A stretch of 64,000 bases of DNA from Psychrosphaera sp. B3R10 (GCF_018861025.1 NZ_JAHKQH010000024.1:1-64000); one strand, 5' to 3'. Counted from the first letter of the stretch, positions 1 to 6,607 are shown. The notes: generated by a model from the sequence alone, not told the origin. Program-made: numbers and translations.

Positions 1-30
1 CTTTTTCCGAAATGGTATAATTCACCTTCA

Positions 31-166
31 ATTGGCTCAAAGTAATCAGAACAAAAAACGTCATTCTAAAAGAGTCTAAGCGATATTCAGAACCTCCAAC
101 CGACTACAGAGGAAGTTCATAATTTGCCCCAAATTGGCTCATAATTCCAAAACAAAAAACGTCATT
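31..166 (+). repeat. Short direct repeat pair in non-coding DNA at the window edge
   Basis: Two imperfect copies of a ~35-bp sequence lie at 31-66 and 133-166. Both begin ATTGGCTCA and end ACAAAAAACGTCATTC. No gene is visible around them. They may be pieces of decayed integron cassettes, but I see no attC core here. Confidence 0.5.
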
Positions 167-561
167 CCCTAGCTTGTAAAATTAGTTTGTAGCCAAGGTT
201 TCTGTAATTTGATACAAATATAAATATTGTTAAAAAGAGGAAAGTTTCCTCTGATTAAACTGTTAGCAAGTCAAAGGAAGGGCTAGGATCCTTGTTTAAA
301 CAAGGAATGTGTTCTGCTCAAATCAAAGCAATATTTCGACACTTCCTAGTTTGCACCAAATCCCGATAACGTTCGTAAAGTATTTAAGTAGTGTGGTAGT
401 TTGGCTACTCACATTTTATGTTTTGAAAAAGTGTGGTTTATCTGAGAAAGTTGAACCATGAATTATTAATTAAAAATTGTCTCACAGCGGAATTCTGTTT
501 TGGCTTGGATTAGTCGGTAACTTAAGGTGGCAGCAGTAAATTGCACACTCTGAAGGTTGCC
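167..561. other. Gene-free stretch before the first attC site
   Basis: I see no credible coding region in this ~400-bp stretch. It holds a perfect 16-bp palindrome at 290-305 (CCTTGTTTAAACAAGG) and a GTTAGCA at 262-268 that nearly complements the AGCTAAC at 562-568. It could therefore be an ORF-less cassette of ~400 bp whose attC is the next feature. Nearby, at 236-270, is a sequence resembling one at 35,870-35,905. Confidence 0.35.
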
Positions 562-667
562 AGCTAACAAGTCACTAAAGAAAGACAAAACAGAGTTGTA
601 CCGGTTTTTGCAAACGACGCAACAACCGGCCCAGCAAACTGTTTTGCTTCTTAGTGAGGCGTTATGC
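562..667 (+). repeat. attC integron recombination site 1
   Basis: The site starts with AGCTAAC (R'' box) and ends with GTTATGC (R' box) 106 bp later, with an imperfect inverted interior (ACCGG.../...CCGGC). The R' box is exactly complementary to the GCATAAC box at 996-1002, as expected when one gene cassette lies between them. The interior is close to identical to the attC at 2,892-2,994. Confidence 0.75.
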
Positions 668-692
668 GTATAGGCAAGTTAGGCATTCAATC

Positions 693-989
693 ATGAAAAT
701 GACTAAATTTGATAGGTTAATGAAAGTCTACCGTGAATTAAGTGAGGAGTTTCAAGTACTGGAAGATGAATTGGCTAAAACTATATTAAATAGTTGGGCG
801 TCTTCCTTTAAACAAATGGATACCTTTCTTGAAGCTAAAGAGGTGCGTAGATCTCAAATGAATTCAGGTCTAGAGCAAGGATTGCGTGAATTACCTGAGT
901 TGTTATCGGATTTACCAAAAGAAGAACGAGAGTTAGCTTTATCAATTCTGTACAGGGTAATGGATAATAACATTCCTGAGTTTTATTAA
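693..989 (+). CDS. Cassette-encoded hypothetical protein, 98 aa
   Basis: Small soluble, mostly helical, charged protein of unknown function with no signal peptide or membrane segment. The reading frame opens at a GTG at 654, but that codon lies inside the attC site, so I place the start at the ATG at 693 (a second ATG follows at 699). The gene fills the space between attC sites 1 and 2, and its stop codon is only 6 bp from the next R'' box, the usual tight packing of integron cassettes. I do not recognise the family. Confidence 0.6.
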   Translation: MKMTKFDRLMKVYRELSEEFQVLEDELAKTILNSWASSFKQMDTFLEAKEVRRSQMNSGLEQGLRELPELLSDLPKEERELALSILYRVMDNNIPEFY

Positions 990-995
990 ATATAC

Positions 996-1083
996 GCATA
1001 ACAACACGCCCTGAGGTGGACAGCAAGTATTAATACTCACTTTCCACCGCATATTTCAGAAGGGCTGAGCCCTTACGTTTTAG
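996..1083 (+). repeat. attC integron recombination site 2
   Basis: Begins with GCATAAC (R''), exact reverse complement of the GTTATGC box at 661-667, and ends near GTTTTAG at 1077-1083. Inner arms GGTGGA / TCCACC and AGGGCTGAGCCCTT can pair. The right-hand box is less canonical than those of the other sites. Confidence 0.6.
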
Positions 1084-1164
1084 GTGTTCAAGGTACGTTG
1101 TTTCAACGTATGCCGTCTTTGTTTTCCAACATCTACACAGTATCCTTATCCACTTATATTCCCG

Positions 1165-1463
1165 CTACAGAAGCAATGCATGCGAAAACGACCAAAGGAT
1201 AAAGGAAGACGAGTTCAATTCAAACGTAATGAGTCACGGAAAAGCTAAGTTATGGCGACAAAATGAAAGTTAAGATAAACAGCTCAATCGGGCGGCGACG
1301 ATAGAGCAAACGGTTAGGGGCAATAGAACCGGTATTTGGCAACATATGTGTTAATAAAGGCATGGATAAATTCACCCTACGAGGGCAGGAAAAGGTAAAT
1401 GCCCAATGGCAAATGTATTGTCTGGTTCATAATATAGAGAAGCTAAAGGACAGACTGCATTAA
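1165..1463 (+). pseudogene. IS1182-family transposase remnant (C-terminal end)
   Basis: Translating in two frames gives fragments typical of the C-terminal end of IS1182-family DDE transposases. The first covers about 1165-1242 and contains QCMRKRPKDKGRR. The second, after a frame change near 1258, contains EPVFGNI, then MDKFTLRG and WQMYCLVHNIEKL, ending at the TAA at 1461. The second frame also has an internal stop (TAG, after GRRR). The N-terminal and catalytic parts are missing and no inverted repeats are visible. The element inserted in or hitchhiked with a cassette and then decayed. Confidence 0.75.
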
Positions 1464-1589
1464 TCCAAAGCCTATGGGCTTATAGACCCCGTCAATCACT
1501 CATCCCATCCCCAAAAAAGGCTTTAAAGTCGATAATCCCCGAAATCGCACAGTAAATTAGAATTTAAAATTGAAAGCTCAATAAAACTC

Positions 1590-1650
1590 AGATAACGTTT
1601 ATGCTAAAAAAATTAATAGAAAAACGAGTTAATCTACAGGCTCGTTAGGT
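1590..1650 (+). repeat. attC integron recombination site 3
   Basis: A short (61 bp) candidate running from AGATAAC to GTTAGGT. The right box is secure: GTTAGGTAAC at 1644-1653 is the exact 10-base complement of GTTACCTAAC at 2102-2111. The left box is uncertain, because the preceding cassette was disrupted by the transposase remnant. Confidence 0.6.
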
Positions 1651-1664
1651 AACTAGGAAAGTTC

Positions 1665-2099
1665 GTGGAATATTTTAAGAGATTGGTAAATGGAGTTCTT
1701 TTAGGGTTGGGGTTTATGCTAGTCGTCATTCCAGGCACTGAAATCCATTCCAGTTGGGAATCGCATAACCGTAATGAGTCGTATCTAGTTTACGATGAAT
1801 CTAAGGTGAACGACTTTAAATTAGAGAATACTAGGTTCAATAAATATGGACCTTACCTTGGAATATCAGGAGAAATACAGGGTAACGACTTTACTAACGT
1901 AGTTGGCTTTAGATTTAAAGCTTTAGTGTTTGATGGTGAACAACTCATAGAAGATTGCTACATGGAAGATCATAAATCTGACAAGAATAATAAGTGGTAC
2001 TTTGAAGGAACTTGCTCAAATATATTGTACGAAGCTTTCGAAGTAAATTTCAGGCATGAAGTGGTTTTAAGGGCTGTTTCAATTAAAGATCCTGTGTAG
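1665..2099 (+). CDS. Cassette-encoded membrane-anchored hypothetical protein, 144 aa
   Basis: Starts at a GTG preceded by AGGAAA (1655-1660). Residues ~7-25 form one hydrophobic segment, acting as a signal anchor. The rest (about 115 residues) is beta-rich, with two cysteines (...EDCYMED... and ...GTCSN...) that could form a disulfide outside the cytoplasm. The layout (short N-terminal anchor, beta-rich domain with a 'SGEIQG.. F' strand, two spaced cysteines) resembles the cassette protein at 3,011-3,421, so the two may be distant relatives. The stop codon lies 5 bp before the next attC box. Function unknown. Confidence 0.65.
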   Translation: MEYFKRLVNGVLLGLGFMLVVIPGTEIHSSWESHNRNESYLVYDESKVNDFKLENTRFNKYGPYLGISGEIQGNDFTNVVGFRFKALVFDGEQLIEDCYMEDHKSDKNNKWYFEGTCSNILYEAFEVNFRHEVVLRAVSIKDPV

Positions 2100-2104
2100 T
2101 CGTT

Positions 2105-2345
2105 ACCTAACAAGTCTTTGAAGATCACTTGTCACCGCTTTCCCGAGTTCCATCGTCACCAACGTTTAGCAAGCCTAAACTTGTTTCTTAATGAGGCCGT
2201 AGAATAACTCTTTTTTAAGAAAAACGGCCCATTTTGTGAGTTCCAAATGCATTATCTAGTGCGATAAAAACGCTTTTAATTTGTGGCAGGAACTTTATTT
2301 TTCATCAATTTGGGCTGTTGGAGTAATTCTACAGCCTCGTTAGGT
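2105..2345 (+). repeat. attC region 4, probably two merged sites
   Basis: The left box ACCTAAC (2105-2111) and right box GTTAGGT (2339-2345) are exact complements, but 241 bp is longer than usual for a single attC. A degenerate right end, GAGGCCGTAGAATAAC, occurs near 2193-2208, so this may be one decayed site plus an ORF-less cassette with its own site. The sequence before the right box (ACAGCCTCGTTAGGT) repeats that before the right box of site 3 with one mismatch. Confidence 0.5.
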
Positions 2346-2392
2346 TTCTAATTTTCCAAGTTGTAAACTGAGTAATAAAGGTATACTTTTAA

Positions 2393-2659
2393 CTCAAGTA
2401 TGATTTCGAATTTAATATACAAAAAAGTACGCTGAATTTTGAGAAGCATGGAATCGACTTTGTTGATGCTCAAGAGTTATGGTCTGATCCTAATTTAATC
2501 GAAATCCCAGCAAATACTTCTGACGAACCGAGGTTTCTTGTTATTGGTACTATTGAAAACAAACATTGGTCTGCGGTAATTACTTATCGGAAAAAGAACA
2601 TCCGCATAATATCGGTTCGAAGATCTAGAAAGAATGAGGTGAACTTTTATGAAAGCTAA
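2393..2659 (+). CDS. brnT: BrnT-like toxin of a type II toxin-antitoxin pair; no normal start codon
   Basis: The frame reads KYDFEFNIQK, NFEKHGIDF, ELWSDPN, then a strand ending VITYRKKNIRIISVRRSRKNE and stopping at 2657-2659. These are the hallmarks of BrnT ribonuclease toxins: N-terminal 'F.WD..K...N..KHG..F', and C-terminal 'R.ISAR.A...E'. It overlaps the antitoxin gene by 11 bp, the usual toxin-first order. The frame opens after a TAA at 2390-2392 with CTC AAG TAT, where relatives have ATG AAG; no ATG, GTG or TTG occurs before the conserved part. Initiation might use ATA (2417) or CTG (2432), or the toxin may be dead by start-codon loss. Family call is firm; activity is doubtful. Confidence 0.65.
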   Translation, partial: LKYDFEFNIQKSTLNFEKHGIDFVDAQELWSDPNLIEIPANTSDEPRFLVIGTIENKHWSAVITYRKKNIRIISVRRSRKNEVNFYES

Positions 2660-2897
2660 CAAATTTGATGAAGCTTTTGACGAGAATCAAGATGACATCC
2701 TAGAGCACTTGGACCTATCTAAAGCTAAACGTCCATTACAAACTCAGCGAAGAGTTAATGTTGATTTTCCTTCATGGATGATCGATTCACTTGACAGAGA
2801 AGCAAGTCGAATAGGCGTAACAAGGCAATCTATTATTAAAGTTTGGCTAGCTGAACGATTGGAAAGCCAGGAAAAGAATCATCACCACGAAAGCTAA
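2649..2897 (+). CDS. brnA: BrnA-like antitoxin, ribbon-helix-helix
   Basis: An 82-residue acidic-then-basic protein. Residues ~30-75 contain 'QRRVNVDFPSWMIDSLDREA', followed by 'GVTRQSIIKVWLAERL', the ribbon-helix-helix fold of BrnA/CopG antitoxins, which bind the promoter of the pair and neutralise the BrnT ribonuclease. It starts inside the end of brnT, giving translational coupling, after the SD-like GAGGTGAAC. Its stop codon overlaps the R'' box of the following attC (GCTAAC). The antitoxin looks intact even though the toxin start is not. Confidence 0.8.
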   Translation: MKANKFDEAFDENQDDILEHLDLSKAKRPLQTQRRVNVDFPSWMIDSLDREASRIGVTRQSIIKVWLAERLESQEKNHHHES

Positions 2898-2994
2898 CAA
2901 GACTAAAGAAAGACAAAACAGAGTTGTACCGGCCCTTGCAAACGACGAAAAAACCGGCCCAACAAATTGTTTTGCTTCTTATTGAGGCACTAGG
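2892..2994 (+). repeat. attC integron recombination site 5
   Basis: Starts with AGCTAAC overlapping the brnA stop. The interior matches attC site 1 (562-667) almost base for base over ~100 bp: ACTAAAGAAAGACAAAACAG, then GTTGTACCGG, then TTGCTTCTTA. The right box has decayed to CACTAGGC. The high identity between sites 1 and 5 indicates a shared cassette lineage or a common source genome. Confidence 0.7.
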
Positions 2995-3010
2995 CATACA
3001 AGGAGATCGT

Positions 3011-3421
3011 GTGGAAAATTTGAAAAGTGGATTCTTATGGGGATTGGGTTTTGGCCTATCAATTACTATCATCGTCCTAATTTCTCAATATTTAAACCCC
3101 AATGAATTTGAGAAAATGAAAGACTATACCCCTACAAAAATTGGAAGCTTCGAAGTCATAAGTAAAGTTGGTCGTGTCGAAGGTTCTAACTTTATTATCG
3201 CTGGTGAGTACAAAGTAACTGGTAGCCAAGAATTTGAAAGGTATAGAGTTGATGCTGTCATTCGCAACGTAAAAGGTATTTTCCTACAACAATGTAGTTC
3301 TGATATTGATACTCATAGTGTCGAAGTAGAAAAAAACTTTACAAAAGTAATTGTGTGTCGTGACTTTTCAGATGTTGAATCAGCTTCATCAGTAGAAATA
3401 AATTTGGTTGGTTTTAAGTAA
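3011..3421 (+). CDS. Cassette-encoded membrane-anchored hypothetical protein, 136 aa
   Basis: The frame is open from 2924, but the first 29 codons lie in the attC site. The GTG at 3011 has a strong AAGGAG at 3000-3005 and gives an immediate membrane anchor (residues ~9-27, GFLWGLGFGLSITIIVLI). The remaining ~105 residues are beta-rich with two cysteines (QQCSSD and IVCRDF). The domain layout resembles the 1,665-2,099 protein. The stop is directly followed by the next attC. Function unknown; probably an inner-membrane-tethered periplasmic domain. Confidence 0.65.
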   Translation: MENLKSGFLWGLGFGLSITIIVLISQYLNPNEFEKMKDYTPTKIGSFEVISKVGRVEGSNFIIAGEYKVTGSQEFERYRVDAVIRNVKGIFLQQCSSDIDTHSVEVEKNFTKVIVCRDFSDVESASSVEINLVGFK

Positions 3422-3422
3422 T

Positions 3423-3521
3423 GCCTTACAAGTCATTAAACAGGGACAAAAAGCTGTTGGTTGTAGCCCTATACCTATAATTTTAAACAACTATTTTTAT
3501 CCCGTTAATTGGGCGTTAGGT
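3423..3521 (+). repeat. attC integron recombination site 6
   Basis: Runs from GCCTTAC (degenerate R'') to GTTAGGT (R') over 99 bp, with inner pairing segments (ACAGGGAC / TAGCCCT). The right end is secure: GTTAGGTGAAC (3515-3525) is the exact 11-base reverse complement of GTTCACCTAAC at 3948-3958, so the DNA between is one intact cassette. Confidence 0.7.
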
Positions 3522-3528
3522 GAACTTA

Positions 3529-3957
3529 ATGAATGCCTCTGCAGTAAATAAAAAACTATTAGCAGAAGGGTGTGTTCCAAATAGCTTTGCAGTACTTAGC
3601 CGAGAAAGTGACGCTCTTTGTTTGCTGAAAAATGGAGTCGAATGGATAGTTGTTTATAGTGAACGAGGCAACGACTCAAAGCCATACTTTAGAAGCTTTT
3701 CAGAGGAAGATGCTTGCGAATTCTTTTATGATTTGGTTATGAAAGAACCTCACCTCCATATGGTTTTCTTTTCACGATCCATTGATGAAGCAGAACAATT
3801 CCAAACTAAAGTCAAAAATGTGGGTATCGAGACTATTCGCAACGATATCCCTCACTATATGAATGAAAATGACACTAGAGCTAGAGTCTTTGTAAAAGGT
3901 AAAGATATCTTCCGATTCGAACAAGAATTTGGGAAGCCTGAGTTTCCGTTCACCTAA
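3529..3957 (+). CDS. Cassette-encoded hypothetical cytoplasmic protein, 142 aa
   Basis: A soluble protein without a signal peptide or membrane segment, mixed alpha/beta, with several acidic patches. The first possible start, GTG 3520, falls in the attC R' box, so I choose ATG 3529 (NASAVNKKLL...). The stop codon TAA is part of the next R'' box (CACCTAAC), typical of integron cassettes. The sequence resembles small immunity- or SMI-like cassette proteins only in size; I do not recognise a family and assign no function. Confidence 0.6.
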   Translation: MNASAVNKKLLAEGCVPNSFAVLSRESDALCLLKNGVEWIVVYSERGNDSKPYFRSFSEEDACEFFYDLVMKEPHLHMVFFSRSIDEAEQFQTKVKNVGIETIRNDIPHYMNENDTRARVFVKGKDIFRFEQEFGKPEFPFT

Positions 3958-4055
3958 CAAATCTATGAAGAAAGGGACATAAAATTTTTGACTTGTCGCT
4001 CGTGCCTCGCTAATTTTAACCAGCTATTTTATTGCCTCTTATCGAGGCGTAAGGT
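3952..4055 (+). repeat. attC integron recombination site 7
   Basis: Runs from ACCTAAC to GTAAGGT over 104 bp, the right box having one change from GTTAGGT. The interior has the AGGGACATAAA...GCCTCTTATCGAGGC layout seen in VCR-like sites. The inverted-repeat match with the 3,515 box identifies the cassette 3,516-4,049. Confidence 0.7.
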
Positions 4056-4061
4056 GTAATT

Positions 4062-4136
4062 GTGATCAAAGTTATCATTTTATTATTGGTTAGTTTTTTA
4101 AGTTCATCATGTGTTCATTTGTTTATGTCGTTTTAA
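4062..4136 (+). pseudogene. 24-codon lipoprotein start, probably a truncated cassette gene
   Basis: Immediately after attC 7 a GTG opens a 24-codon frame beginning with a hydrophobic run and a lipobox-like SSSC, then stops. It looks like the signal peptide of a lipoprotein whose body was lost when the sequence now holding the reverse-strand gene (4,133-4,954) joined it. The two frames overlap by 4 bp tail to tail. It could also be a genuine tiny lipopeptide. Confidence 0.35.
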
Positions 4137-4954
4137 TACTTTGCGACAAAATCATCAAAATGTTGTTTGAATACCTGTTTTAAATTTTTATTAACGAACA
4201 TAATGTGGGCGTCGTAGTACTTTTTATTTTTGTATAGTTGCACTAAAGAGGCATTTACTGCGTTAATAAAAATCTTATTTTCTTCGGTCTTTTTACATGC
4301 GATATGGCCTGTAACAAAGTCATCAGCACCAATAACAGAGAAACTTAGGATCTGATTATCCCCTAAATACTGTTCTTTGTAGACTTCCATGACAGTTTGA
4401 TATTCGAGCCAGACGTCAATTCTATTGGAAAACAACATTTGAGCCATGCGTTCTTCACTTTCACGTCCCCCCTTTACATATCTATTTTGTTTAGGGATTC
4501 TAAATATTTGAGCATTGATTTTTGAATTATATGAACGTTCTTTATCAACTCCGAGAATGAAATTATTTTGGGTAATAAACTCATAAATATCGGTGGGTTC
4601 ATTAATGCTTCCTGTGAATAATGATGAAGCCCTCGGGCTTAGATAAGCTTTTAATCCAAGGAAGATGGTTTGAGGATGGGAAAAAAGTAACAAGGACTCT
4701 CGTCGATGGTTTTTTCTTAAATTTCGAATGCAGGAATTTTCATTTTTTTGCTCAATGAACTTAAGGCTACGATGTAGGCTTGCATTTAACTTTTTAAACT
4801 TATACTCAGGCAACTCATTTATTAATAAGTCTAAGGTCATTTCTTCGGTTGTGATAGCTTCTTCTGCAGATGATGAATATAACGTAATTAAGTTCTCAGT
4901 TGCAGAAGCATTGCTATAGACAATTAATGAAAAAATAAAGATTAAAAATTTCAT
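4133..4954 (-). CDS. Periplasmic solute-binding-like protein, 273 aa
   Basis: Residues 1-18 are a signal peptide (MKFLIFIFSLIVYSNASA). The mature part has the size and two-lobe feel of family-3 extracellular solute-binding proteins, including a C-lobe stretch 'RMAQMLFSNRIDVWLEYQ', as in binding proteins where a region specified as 'DaW' faces the ligand. It best resembles the uncharacterised periplasmic family often found alone in Alteromonadales and Vibrionales, which has no neighbouring permease; none is present here either. It is transcribed against the cassette genes, unusual in an array, and has no clear attC of its own. Ligand unknown. Confidence 0.6.
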   Translation of the reverse strand: MKFLIFIFSLIVYSNASATENLITLYSSSAEEAITTEEMTLDLLINELPEYKFKKLNASLHRSLKFIEQKNENSCIRNLRKNHRRESLLLFSHPQTIFLGLKAYLSPRASSLFTGSINEPTDIYEFITQNNFILGVDKERSYNSKINAQIFRIPKQNRYVKGGRESEERMAQMLFSNRIDVWLEYQTVMEVYKEQYLGDNQILSFSVIGADDFVTGHIACKKTEENKIFINAVNASLVQLYKNKKYYDAHIMFVNKNLKQVFKQHFDDFVAKY

Positions 4955-5087
4955 ATAAACTTAAAAAATTCCAAATTATTGTGACAACTATTTCATATAT
5001 AGCATTAAAACTATAGGAGTAATTCCTTAATAAATAAATGGGATCTTTTTATTAAGTAGATAGCATACGTTTATAAAGCAAATAGGG

Positions 5088-5220
5088 ACAAAGTAATAAA
5101 CTTGATGAACGCGCTAGATTTTTTATTAACTTTGGCTTTTGTTAACCTGCGACGTTATAGAACATCCGATTTGTATTTTCCAAATTTGAGTTACAACAAA
5201 TTTGTATAAATGGATTACAC
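5088..5220. repeat. Left copy of a ~134-bp direct repeat bracketing 11 kb
   Basis: Matches 16,231-16,364 in the same orientation. A 24-bp block (5105-5128 = 16248-16271) and a 73-bp block (5148-5220 = 16292-16364) are identical; the middle differs at several bases and by one deleted T. The right part contains CAAATTTG twice, 14 bp apart, and a TATAAAT. This copy sits in the 397-bp gap between the reverse-strand binding protein and the 5,352 gene; nothing else is seen in that gap. Confidence 0.85.
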
Positions 5221-5351
5221 ACTAAAACAAGCATAATATCAGTTTGCTCGGTTCAGCTTCGCTACAGACTTTAGCCAAGCAGTATTCACTTATTATGCGG
5301 GAGTAGGGCATACAATCAAAATTGTACACCCAAAACATTAAGCAAGAGAAT

Positions 5352-5552
5352 ATGAGTAAAAAAGACCAATTAGCGCCTACAAAATCCGACCTAAGTATGT
5401 ATGTAACTTGGGGGATCATTATCGGGTCTATTGTCGGTTTGTTTGCGGGAATATTTTGGTTCGAAATGGGCTTGTCTATCTTATTTGGAACAGTGGCGGG
5501 CTTGATCATTGGTACCGCTCTTGGTTCTATTTTTGGAAATAAAACCAAATAA
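5352..5552 (+). CDS. Small glycine-rich membrane protein, 66 aa
   Basis: Start placed at ATG 5352 (MSKKDQLAP), with GCAAGAGAAT upstream, rather than the open frame from 5322. Two hydrophobic segments at residues ~19-36 and ~41-60 contain small-residue spacing (GIIIGSIVGLFAG; GTVAGLIIGTALGSIFG), like glycine-zipper membrane proteins. A charged N-terminus and a lysine tail suggest cytoplasmic ends. Followed at once by an attC-like sequence, so probably a cassette gene. Function unknown. Confidence 0.6.
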   Translation: MSKKDQLAPTKSDLSMYVTWGIIIGSIVGLFAGIFWFEMGLSILFGTVAGLIIGTALGSIFGNKTK

Positions 5553-5556
5553 GGTA

Positions 5557-5655
5557 GTTTAACAAATTGCTTAAATGGGCAGATGCTAGAGGGCGTTAAA
5601 AATTCTGCGTCACTTATTTTAAACAGCTATACTTTGCCTATTATTAGGGCATTTG
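5557..5655 (+). repeat. Degenerate attC-like site
   Basis: GTTTAAC follows the preceding stop codon at the distance seen in the better sites. Right-hand candidates are GTTAAAA (5595) or GGGCATTTG (5647-5655). Interior arms pair poorly. Called by position and partial boxes only. Confidence 0.3.
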
Positions 5656-5676
5656 CACGACAGAAATGGAGTTGTT

Positions 5677-5928
5677 ATGAATTTAGTAATTAACGAACGG
5701 AAAGTTGAAAATCCGTTGGTAGCGTTGGCATTGGTTCTGTTTGCATTATCAATTGTTGGTGGTGTAATTGCTTTTGTGTTGTTTGTAATACTTCCTTTAA
5801 TTGGAATTTTCATTTCAGGTTTGTTTGCTTTAATTTTTGCATTTATTTCGTCAATTATTCTTTGGCTTGTCCTGCCCGTTTTATTCCTCTCAATAATTGG
5901 TTGGTTTTTTGGGAAGTTATTAAAGTAA
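5677..5928 (+). CDS. Small hydrophobic membrane protein, 83 aa
   Basis: Start at ATG 5677 with GGAG 8 bp upstream. A short polar N-terminus (MNLVINERKVENP) is followed by two or three nearly continuous hydrophobic segments (residues ~15-80) with a GKLLK end. Alternate upstream codons from 5653 belong to the attC-like sequence. It resembles many small cassette-encoded membrane proteins of unknown function; a pore or membrane-partner role is possible but not shown. Confidence 0.6.
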   Translation: MNLVINERKVENPLVALALVLFALSIVGGVIAFVLFVILPLIGIFISGLFALIFAFISSIILWLVLPVLFLSIIGWFFGKLLK

Positions 5929-5940
5929 ATCACATTTTTG

Positions 5941-6035
5941 GTTAGGTAGTTAAACGTCGTGGGCAATTTAGCTGGTTTGTATTTTATAATTTTTGAATCA
6001 GTGTTTCTGACCCTTTGCTGGCAGTGACGTTAGCG
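5941..6035 (+). repeat. Degenerate attC-like site
   Basis: GTTAGGTAGTTAAAC at 5941-5955 and GACGTTAGCG at 6026-6035 resemble attC boxes in reversed arrangement around a 70-bp AT-rich interior. It sits between two small genes in the position expected of an attC, but pairing is weak. Confidence 0.25.
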
Positions 6036-6070
6036 TTACATATGCGTTTTTTTTACATGGAGTTGGTATT

Positions 6071-6607
6071 TTGTTTTTAATTTTTACACTTCCTTTATTC
6101 CTGCTCGTCGTTGGTTTTTCACTTTATAAAATAGCGAAGGGCTTTATTACAAAAGATATTTCCCATCTAAAGCCCGTCTTTTGGATCTGGGTTCTGCCTG
6201 TTTTTTCAATTTGTTTTACTATGTTAAACGGTCTTAAATCTATAGATAAAAGTGATATTGTTGGGACATATGAGGTCGATAAAGAATTTTATCCAGGGAC
6301 TAATGCGGACTGGCAAAACAACCATTTTAGCTTTGTTATAAATGAGAACAACGAGTTTTTCTTTTATGAAAAACTCGCAGATGGCAGTTTTAAAGTTGTT
6401 GAGTCTAAGGTTGAGTATTATCGCGATCACAATCCAGCTTTGTTTCGATTAATTGTTCCTGAACCCCATAAGCTCATTGACAGTAATCCCACGTTATATC
6501 GACAAAAATTTGATTTCTACTATGTATTTGACTCAGCGTTCGGCAGTATGTTTTATCGTAAAGTTTCTGACAGTACAGCGAACAAACAAACGAACAAGGG
6601 CACGTAA
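6071..6607 (+). CDS. Hypothetical membrane-anchored protein, 178 aa
   Basis: Starts at a TTG with GGAG 8 bp upstream. Two hydrophobic helices at residues ~2-18 and ~35-52 flank a short loop (KIAKGFITKDISHLKP). The rest is a polar, beta-rich domain containing 'VGTYEVDKEFYPGTN', 'FVINENNEFFFYEKL' and 'FYYVFDSAFGSMFYRKV', a pattern like lipocalin-type repeats of barrel strands. The end is polar and low-complexity (TANKQTNKGT). Function unknown; the preceding and following sequences are attC-like remnants. Confidence 0.6.
   Translation: MFLIFTLPLFLLVVGFSLYKIAKGFITKDISHLKPVFWIWVLPVFSICFTMLNGLKSIDKSDIVGTYEVDKEFYPGTNADWQNNHFSFVINENNEFFFYEKLADGSFKVVESKVEYYRDHNPALFRLIVPEPHKLIDSNPTLYRQKFDFYYVFDSAFGSMFYRKVSDSTANKQTNKGT

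Noticed and set aside
654-692. N-terminal extension of the 693-989 gene from GTG 654
   Set aside because: The GTG and following codons lie in the attC right box; the ATG at 693 is more credible.
2924-3010. Upstream extension of the 3011-3421 gene
   Set aside because: These codons lie in attC site 5; AAGGAG directs initiation to GTG 3011.
5222-5548. Reverse 108-codon frame opposite the 5352-5552 gene
   Set aside because: Shadow of the forward membrane protein; no SD and low-complexity composition.
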